From NCBI GenBank assembly GCA_001916715.1, contig MNSZ01000058.1, forward strand, positions 84,658 to 148,657: a stretch of 64,000 nucleotides of DNA, read 5' to 3'. Source of the DNA: Firmicutes bacterium CAG:24053_14. Lineage in GTDB: Bacteria; Bacillota; Clostridia; Oscillospirales; Oscillospiraceae. The notes under the pieces are model-generated. The model saw nothing but the letters and a program-made list of their open reading frames with translations. It made no database searches and had not been told where the DNA came from. The position numbers were made by a program, and so were the translations under genes. How positions within the stretch are numbered: position 1 is the first letter of the stretch; each line of letters begins with the position of its first letter. This document shows, one piece after another, positions 58,045-64,000 of the stretch.

Positions 58045-61000
58045 TCAAAGTGCGTTGGTCTTGCCGACGAGTGCGGACAGGTCAACGTACTGAGCAGGAT
58101 CGTCGGTAACGGTATCATCGGTCTGCTCCTTGAAGTCGCGGTACATGGAAAGTCCTGTGCCGGCCGGGATAAGCTTGCCGATGATGACGTTTTCCTTCAG
58201 GCCGACAAGGTGATCGACCTTGCCCTTGATAGCCGCCTCGGTAAGAACCTTGGTGGTCTCCTGGAAGGATGCTGCCGACAGGAAGCTTTCCGTTGCCAGA
58301 GAAGCCTTGGTGATACCCATGAGAAGCTGGGTGTAGGTCGCCTTGCTGAGGCCCTCCTCGCCTGCTTCGATGCGCTCTTCGATCTTGCGGTTTGCTGCCT
58401 TGAGCTCGCCGATATCGACAGTCGAGCCGGAGAGCAGATCGGTGCTTCCGGAATCCTCGATCTTGACCTTGCGCATCATCTGGCGAACGATGATCTCGAT
58501 ATGCTTATCGTTGATATCAACGCCCTGCTGACGGTAAACCTTCTGGACCTCCTGAATGATATAGGTGCGAACGCCGGGACGGCCGAACTCATCATCGTCG
58601 ATGCCGCGGATGCGCAGAACATCGTGCGGGCTGAGTGCGCCGCTGGTCAGCTCCTGACCCTTATCGACATGGTCGCCGTTCTTGACGAGTATGCCTGCCG
58701 AGTGAGGAACGGTGTAGACCTTTGTTTCACCCTCTTCCTCGCTGGTGACGCTTATTGCAAACAGCGCGCCCTTCTTGGTCTCCTCGATGGAAACCGTGCC
58801 GGAAACCTCGGCAAGGACAGCCATCTTCTTGGGCTTGCGCGCCTCGAACAGCTCTTCAACACGGGGAAGACCCTGAGTGATATCGTCGCCTGCGATACCG
58901 CCGGTGTGGAAGGTACGCATGGTAAGCTGAGTACCGGGTTCGCCGATGGACTGAGCCGCGATAACGCCGACGGCTTCGCCTGCGCTGACGGGCTGGCCGA
59001 TCGCAAGGTTGATGCCGTAGCACTTTGCGCACACGCCGGTGCGAGCCTCGCAGGACAGAACGCTGCGGATGAGCACTCGCTCGATGCCGTGCGCCTCAAG
59101 GATCTCTGCGTCCGCAGGCATAAGCATATGATCGGTATCAAACAGCACCTCGCCGGTCTGCGGATCGCAGACGGGAACTGCCGGGAATCTGCCGTGGATG
59201 CTGGTGCCGAAGGACTGGACGAGCTGGCCCTTGTCGTAGATGGCAGCTGCCCATACGCCGTCATGCGTGCCGCAGTCGGGCTCGCGGATGATAACATCCT
59301 GGCAGACATCGACCATACGACGGGTAAGGTAACCGGAGTCGGCTGTACGAAGTGCGGTATCGGCAAGGCCTTTACGAGCGCCTCGGGAGGAGATGAAGTA
59401 CTCCAGAACGCTGAGGCCTTCACGGAAGTTTGCCTTGATCGGGATCTCGATGGTCTTACCGGAGGTGTTAGCCATAAGGCCGCGCATACCGGCAAGCTGA
59501 CGGATCTGGTTCATGGAGCCACGAGCACCGGAGTTTGCCATCATGTAGATAGGATTGTAGGTATCCAGGCAGTTCTGCAGTGCGCTGGTGACGTCCTTGG
59601 TGGTCTGCTCCCACTCGGAAACGACCAGACGATAGCGCTCGTCATCGGTGATGAAGCCGCGCTTGAACTGACGCTCGATTGCGAGGACCTTGTTCTCAGT
59701 TTCGCTGATGAGGGTCTTTTTCGCTTCGGGGACGGTCATATCGGCGATGGAGATCGTGATAGCGCCCACGGTCGAATACTTATAGCCCATTGCCTTGATG
59801 CCGTCAAGCACCTCGGCGGAAATGGTGAAATCGTGGATCTTGATGCAGCGGTCGATGATATCGCCGAGCTGCTTCTTGCCGACCTGGAAGCCGATCTCAT
59901 GGTCAAAGGCATGCTCCGGATCGCTTCTGTCAACATAGCCGAGATCCTGGGGGATCTTCTCGTTGAAGATTATTCTGCCGACGGTGCTCTCAATGACCTT
60001 GGATTTCTCAACGCCGTCAAAGCTCTTGCTAACACGAACAAGGATAGGAGCGTGCAGGCCGACCTCGCCCTGACTGTACGCCATGACAGCCTCGTTGGGG
60101 TCACGGTATATAAGCAGGGGCTTGTAAGACGGATCCTTGCCGCCCTCGGCTGCTGCCTTTTCCTCGGCTGCGACGAAATCATCGCCGTCAACGATCTCGT
60201 TTGCAGGCAGATCGGTGTCGCCGGGGTCGGTGACGAACACATGCTCTGCGCCCTTTTCGGCCTTGCCTATACGCTTCATTGTCAGGTAGTAGGAGCCGAG
60301 GATCATATCCTGAGTAGGAACGGTTACGGGGTGGCCGTCCTGCGGACGCAGGAGGTTGTTTGCCGAGAGCATGAGTATTCTCGCCTCGGCCTGCGCTTCG
60401 GCAGACAGAGGAACGTGGATAGCCATCTGGTCGCCGTCGAAGTCGGCGTTGTATGCTGTACATACCAGAGGATGCAGCTTGAGCGCGCGGCCCTCAACGA
60501 GGATAGGCTCGAACGCCTGAATGCCCAGACGGTGCAGAGTAGGTGCGCGGTTGAGCAGCACGGGGTGCTCCTTGATGACGACTTCGAGCGCGTCCCAAAC
60601 CTCGGTGCGCTGCTTATCGACCATCTTCTTTGCCGACTTAATGTTATTTGCAACGCCGTCCTCAACGAGCTTCTTCATAACGAAGGGGCGGAACAGCTCA
60701 ATGGCCATTTCCTTGGGAACGCCGCACTGATAGATCTTAAGATCAGGGCCGACAACGATAACGCTACGGCCGGAGTAGTCAACGCGCTTGCCCAGCAGGT
60801 TCTGACGAAAACGTCCCTGCTTGCCCTTGAGCATATCCGACAACGACTTGAGCGCACGGGAGTTTGCGCCGGTCACGGCTCTGCCGCGGCGGCCGTTGTC
60901 GATAAGTGCGTCAACGGCTTCCTGAAGCATGCGCTTCTCGTTGCGCACGATGATGTCGGGCGCGTTGAGCTGGATAAGTCTCTTAAGACGGTTATTGCGG

Positions 61001-61773
61001 TTAATGACGCGGCGGTACAGATCGTTGAGGTCGCTTGTTGCAAAACGGCCGCCGTCGAGCTGGACCATGGGGCGGATCTCGGGAGGGATGACCGGCAAAA
61101 TGTCGATTATCATCCACTCGGGCTTGTTGCCGCTCTGGCGGAATGCCTCGACGACCTCAAGGCGCTTGACGAGCTTTGCCTTCTTCTGGCCGGAGGCGTT
61201 TGCCAGTTCTTCTCTGAGCTGAGCGGAAAGCTGCTCGCAGTCGATCTGCTGGAGGAGCTTCTTTATTGCCTCGGCGCCCATGCCGGCATCAAAGTCGTCC
61301 TCGTACTTCTCGCGCATGTCGCGATACTCTTTTTCGGTGAGTATCTGGCACTTTTCCAGCGGAGTGAAGCCGGGGTCTGTGACTATATAGTTTGCAAAGT
61401 ACAGGACCTTCTCGAGCACTCTCGGAGTGAGGTCGAGCAGCAGGCCCATGCGGCTGGGTATGCCCTTGAAGTACCAGATATGAGATACGGGGGCGGCAAG
61501 CTCTATGTGACCCATGCGCTCACGGCGAACCTTGCTCTTTGTGACTTCAACGCCGCAGCGGTCGCAGATCTTGCCCTTGTAGCTGATCTTCTTGTACTTG
61601 CCGCAGTGGCACTCCGGTCCGAAAATGCGCTCGCAGAACAGACCGTCGCGCTCGGGCTTAAGGGTGCGGTAGTTGATGGTCTCGGGCTTGGTGACCTCGC
61701 CGGAGGACCAGGAAAGGATCATTTCAGGGGAGGCAATGCCTATTTTTATGGCGTCAAACGGTGTAAAACTCAT
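58045..61773 (-). CDS. rpoC: DNA-directed RNA polymerase subunit beta'
   Basis: This 1242-residue subunit carries the N-terminal zinc ribbon (CHCGKYK...CDRCGVEV), the catalytic NADFDGDQMA (three Asp that hold Mg2+), RTFHTGGIAGDDITQGLPRVEELFEARKPK, and the second zinc site CEARTGVCAKCYG. The bridge-helix and trigger-loop regions are intact. The length is close to that of Firmicutes without large insertions. It starts two bases after the rpoB stop, the normal rpoBC order, and ends just before the terminator. Confidence 0.99.
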   Translation of the reverse strand: MSFTPFDAIKIGIASPEMILSWSSGEVTKPETINYRTLKPERDGLFCERIFGPECHCGKYKKISYKGKICDRCGVEVTKSKVRRERMGHIELAAPVSHIWYFKGIPSRMGLLLDLTPRVLEKVLYFANYIVTDPGFTPLEKCQILTEKEYRDMREKYEDDFDAGMGAEAIKKLLQQIDCEQLSAQLREELANASGQKKAKLVKRLEVVEAFRQSGNKPEWMIIDILPVIPPEIRPMVQLDGGRFATSDLNDLYRRVINRNNRLKRLIQLNAPDIIVRNEKRMLQEAVDALIDNGRRGRAVTGANSRALKSLSDMLKGKQGRFRQNLLGKRVDYSGRSVIVVGPDLKIYQCGVPKEMAIELFRPFVMKKLVEDGVANNIKSAKKMVDKQRTEVWDALEVVIKEHPVLLNRAPTLHRLGIQAFEPILVEGRALKLHPLVCTAYNADFDGDQMAIHVPLSAEAQAEARILMLSANNLLRPQDGHPVTVPTQDMILGSYYLTMKRIGKAEKGAEHVFVTDPGDTDLPANEIVDGDDFVAAEEKAAAEGGKDPSYKPLLIYRDPNEAVMAYSQGEVGLHAPILVRVSKSFDGVEKSKVIESTVGRIIFNEKIPQDLGYVDRSDPEHAFDHEIGFQVGKKQLGDIIDRCIKIHDFTISAEVLDGIKAMGYKYSTVGAITISIADMTVPEAKKTLISETENKVLAIERQFKRGFITDDERYRLVVSEWEQTTKDVTSALQNCLDTYNPIYMMANSGARGSMNQIRQLAGMRGLMANTSGKTIEIPIKANFREGLSVLEYFISSRGARKGLADTALRTADSGYLTRRMVDVCQDVIIREPDCGTHDGVWAAAIYDKGQLVQSFGTSIHGRFPAVPVCDPQTGEVLFDTDHMLMPADAEILEAHGIERVLIRSVLSCEARTGVCAKCYGINLAIGQPVSAGEAVGVIAAQSIGEPGTQLTMRTFHTGGIAGDDITQGLPRVEELFEARKPKKMAVLAEVSGTVSIEETKKGALFAISVTSEEEGETKVYTVPHSAGILVKNGDHVDKGQELTSGALSPHDVLRIRGIDDDEFGRPGVRTYIIQEVQKVYRQQGVDINDKHIEIIVRQMMRKVKIEDSGSTDLLSGSTVDIGELKAANRKIEERIEAGEEGLSKATYTQLLMGITKASLATESFLSAASFQETTKVLTEAAIKGKVDHLVGLKENVIIGKLIPAGTGLSMYRDFKEQTDDTVTDDPAQYVDLSALVGKTNAL

Positions 61774-61775
61774 TA

Positions 61776-64000
61776 TTATTCATCCTCCTCACTGTAGTCA
61801 TCATCGGACATGAAACCGAAATCATCATCGTCGGTCTCGGGAACGTCCTCAATCGTATAGCCCTCGGCCTCGATATCGTCGTCATCGGACATGGTATCGT
61901 ACATCTCGTCCTTCATCTTGGGAACGAAATCGTCATCGTCATCATCCTTGAGTTCGATCTCCTGGCCGTCCTTATCCAGAACGCGGATATCAAGACACAG
62001 AGACTGAAGCTCCTTGACCAGGACCTTGAACGATTCGGGTACGCCGGGCTGCGGAATATTGTCGCCCTTTACGATGCTCTCATAGGTGCGTACACGGCCT
62101 GTGACATCGTCGGACTTGACAGTGAGTATCTCCTGCAGGGTGTACGCCGCACCGTAAGCCTCGAGGGCCCAAACTTCCATTTCGCCGAAGCGCTGGCCGC
62201 CGAACTGAGCCTTGCCGCCGAGAGGCTGCTGGGTAACGAGGCTGTAGGGGCCGGTGCTGCGGGCATGGATCTTATCATCGACCAAGTGGTGCAGCTTGAG
62301 GAAGTAGACCCAGCCGACGGTTACGTCGTTATCAAATTTTTCGCCGGTGCGGCCGTCGTACAGGACGCTCTTGCCGTCCTCGCGCAGGCCGGCCTGACGC
62401 AGGGTATCGCGGATGGTGGATTCGTTTGCGCCGTTGAAGATAGGCGTTGCGACCTTCCAGCCGAGTGCCTGAGCCGCATAGCCGAGGTGAACCTCGAGGA
62501 CCTGACCGATATTCATACGGGAAGGAACGCCAAGGGGGTTAAGGACTATATCAAGCGGAGTGCCGTCGGGCAGATAAGGCATATCCTCACGCGGAAGTAT
62601 GCGCGAGACAACGCCCTTGTTGCCGTGGCGGCCGGCCATCTTATCGCCGACGGAGATCTTACGCTTCTGAGCGATGTATACGCGCACGACCTGATTTACG
62701 CCGGGGCTCATCTCATCGCCGTTTTCACGGGTGAACACCTTGACGTCAACGATTATGCCGCTCTCGCCGTGGGGAACCTTGAGCGAGGTATCGCGAACCT
62801 CTCTCGCCTTTTCGCCGAAGATGGCGCGGAGCAGTCTCTCCTCTGCGGTGAGGTCTGTCTCGCCCTTCGGGGTCACCTTACCGACGAGGATATCACCGGC
62901 ACGGACCTCTGCGCCGACAGTGATTATGCCGCGCTCATCAAGGTACTTGAGTGCATCGTCACCCACACCGGGGATATCACGGGTGATCTCCTCGGGTCCG
63001 AGCTTGGTATCGCGTGCGTCGCACTCGTATTCCTCAACATGGATAGAGGTGAACACATCTTCCATGACAAGGCGCTCGTTAAGCAGGATAGCGTCCTCGT
63101 AGTTGTAGCCTTCCCAGGTCATGAATCCGACGAGGATGTTCTTGCCGAGGGATATCTCGCCGTCCTTGGTGCTCGGGCCGTCTGCAATGACGTCGCCCTC
63201 GTGAACGCGCTCGCCGAGAGAAACGATGGGTCTCTGGTTTACACAGGTACCCTGGTTGGAGCGTGCAAACTTTATGAGCTTATAGTTCTTTATATCTCCG
63301 GAATCGTATTTGATGGAGATGTTCTGCGCATCGGCGCGGACGACCTCGCCGTCGCCTTCCGCGAGAACGACAACACCGGAGTCAACTGCGCACTTGTGCT
63401 CGATGCCGGTTGCGACGATAGGCGCCTGAGTTGTCATAAGAGGCACTGCCTGGCGCTGCATGTTCGCGCCCATCAGTGCGCGGTTTGCGTCGTCGTTTTC
63501 GAGGAACGGGATCATCGCGGTCGCGATGGATACCATCATACGGGGGCTTATATCAATGTAGTCAACTCTCTCGCGGTCGACCTCGACGATCTCGTCGCGG
63601 TGGCGGCAGGTTATACGCTTATTGATAAGGCAGCCGTTTTCGTCGCGAGGCTCGGTCGCAGGAGCAACAATGTAGTTATCCTCCATGTCGGCCGTCAGGT
63701 AATCGACCTGATCGGTGACACGGCAGGTGCCCTTCTCGACCTTCTGGAAAGGTGCGACGAGGAAGCCGTACTCGTTTGCTCTTGCGTAGGATGCAAGGTA
63801 AGAGATAAGTCCGATGTTCGGGCCTTCGGGAGTCTCGATCGGGCACAGGCGGCCATAGTGGCTGTAGTGAACGTCGCGGACGTCGAAGGAGGCTCTCTCA
63901 CGGCTCAGGCCGCCGGGGCCGAGTGCCGACATACGGCGCTTGTGAGTAAGCTCGGACAGGGGGTTTGTCTGATCCATGAACTGCGACAGGGGGCTGGAGC
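61776..64000 (-). CDS. rpoB: DNA-directed RNA polymerase subunit beta, N-terminal part missing
   Basis: The gene runs off the right edge, and about 740 C-terminal residues are visible. The edge of the window is in the rifampicin-binding cluster: SQFMDQTNPLSELTHKRR followed by MSALGPGGLSRERA. Residues equivalent to Asp516, His526 and Ser531 of E. coli are the wild-type ones, so no resistance change is seen there. GDKMAGRHGNKGV and the C-terminal ALEAYGAAYTLQEILTVKSDD are present. The tail after about residue 670 is very acidic, with several Asp runs. The rpoC gene follows after two bases. Confidence 0.98.
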   Translation of the reverse strand, partial: SSPLSQFMDQTNPLSELTHKRRMSALGPGGLSRERASFDVRDVHYSHYGRLCPIETPEGPNIGLISYLASYARANEYGFLVAPFQKVEKGTCRVTDQVDYLTADMEDNYIVAPATEPRDENGCLINKRITCRHRDEIVEVDRERVDYIDISPRMMVSIATAMIPFLENDDANRALMGANMQRQAVPLMTTQAPIVATGIEHKCAVDSGVVVLAEGDGEVVRADAQNISIKYDSGDIKNYKLIKFARSNQGTCVNQRPIVSLGERVHEGDVIADGPSTKDGEISLGKNILVGFMTWEGYNYEDAILLNERLVMEDVFTSIHVEEYECDARDTKLGPEEITRDIPGVGDDALKYLDERGIITVGAEVRAGDILVGKVTPKGETDLTAEERLLRAIFGEKAREVRDTSLKVPHGESGIIVDVKVFTRENGDEMSPGVNQVVRVYIAQKRKISVGDKMAGRHGNKGVVSRILPREDMPYLPDGTPLDIVLNPLGVPSRMNIGQVLEVHLGYAAQALGWKVATPIFNGANESTIRDTLRQAGLREDGKSVLYDGRTGEKFDNDVTVGWVYFLKLHHLVDDKIHARSTGPYSLVTQQPLGGKAQFGGQRFGEMEVWALEAYGAAYTLQEILTVKSDDVTGRVRTYESIVKGDNIPQPGVPESFKVLVKELQSLCLDIRVLDKDGQEIELKDDDDDDFVPKMKDEMYDTMSDDDDIEAEGYTIEDVPETDDDDFGFMSDDDYSEEDE

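Noticed and set aside
57925..61797. A 1290-codon plus-strand frame opposite rpoC.
   Set aside because: It mirrors the rpoC coding region almost exactly. Its length follows from few stop-forming antisense codons and not from coding selection.
63900..64000. Possible rifampicin resistance in rpoB.
   Set aside because: The visible cluster SQFMDQTNPLSELTHKRR followed by MSALGPGG keeps the wild-type residues at the main resistance positions. The rest of the region is outside the window.

Overview
The window looks like chromosome from an anaerobic, spore-forming, low-redundancy Clostridia genome of the gut Oscillospirales/Ruminococcaceae kind, with moderately high GC. The evidence is: a spoIIAA-spoIIAB-sigF operon, CotF-type coat proteins and a PdaB-type deacetylase (endospore former); two T-box leaders (cysS, valS); S-layer-homology (SLH) surface proteins; an Fe-S class I two-subunit fumarase; and a thioredoxin reductase that lacks the NADPH-binding motifs. 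No phage, insertion sequence, CRISPR array or plasmid module is visible. Almost all of it is core chromosome plus a few surface and regulatory loci.

Layout. 1-2.1 kb: 3' end of pgsA, then a promoter and Cys T-box driving cysS. 2.2-5.1 kb: a membrane-anchored XRE regulator, then glyA-rarD on the minus strand. 5.1-7.1 kb: secreted endonuclease/exonuclease/phosphatase and SGNH hydrolase genes. 7.1-9.5 kb: a BspA-like LRR/SLH surface protein, a candidate small RNA, and tRNA-Pro(GGG) with a tandemly duplicated 3' half. 9.7-16.5 kb: a small zinc-ribbon protein and a minus-strand cell-envelope run (FHA-SEDS fusion, class B PBP, ABC-F ATPase, YdcF, PdaB). 16.5-18.8 kb: NusG-II domain protein and Gx transporter from a probably leaderless promoter, then an Mrp/NBP35 ATPase with a NifX-like protein. 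18.8-23.1 kb: a TetR-controlled pair of ABC exporters with two interleaved operators. 23.1-30.7 kb: a 1782-residue four-module GLUG/SLH surface protein divergent from a two-component system, with 11-bp direct repeats between them. 30.7-35.3 kb: small membrane protein, deacetylase, malic enzyme, two-subunit fumarase, an unexplained ~330-bp structured spacer, and a flavodoxin. 35.4-38.2 kb: two CotF genes, an AraC regulator divergent from a dicarboxylate/amino-acid symporter. 38.1-41.6 kb: a response regulator-histidine kinase-exported protein-amidase operon. 41.7-46.4 kb: MATE-pcrA-EamA. 46.5-48.0 kb: spoIIA operon. 48.1-51.0 kb: valS with a Val T-box. 51.0-53.7 kb: frameshifted LtaS-like gene and degV. 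53.8-57.9 kb: trxA and its reductase, glnS, mogA, and an isochorismatase-like hydrolase. 58.0-64.0 kb: rpoC and most of rpoB.

The themes are envelope building and remodelling (SEDS/PBP, amidase, deacetylases, LtaS-like, SLH proteins), sporulation, translation (three aminoacyl-tRNA synthetases, one tRNA), C4-acid metabolism and thiol redox. Many start codons were moved downstream of the longest frame, using Shine-Dalgarno sites and promoters that fall inside the longer frames. All functional calls rest on reading protein motifs and DNA signals by eye; no database search was run.
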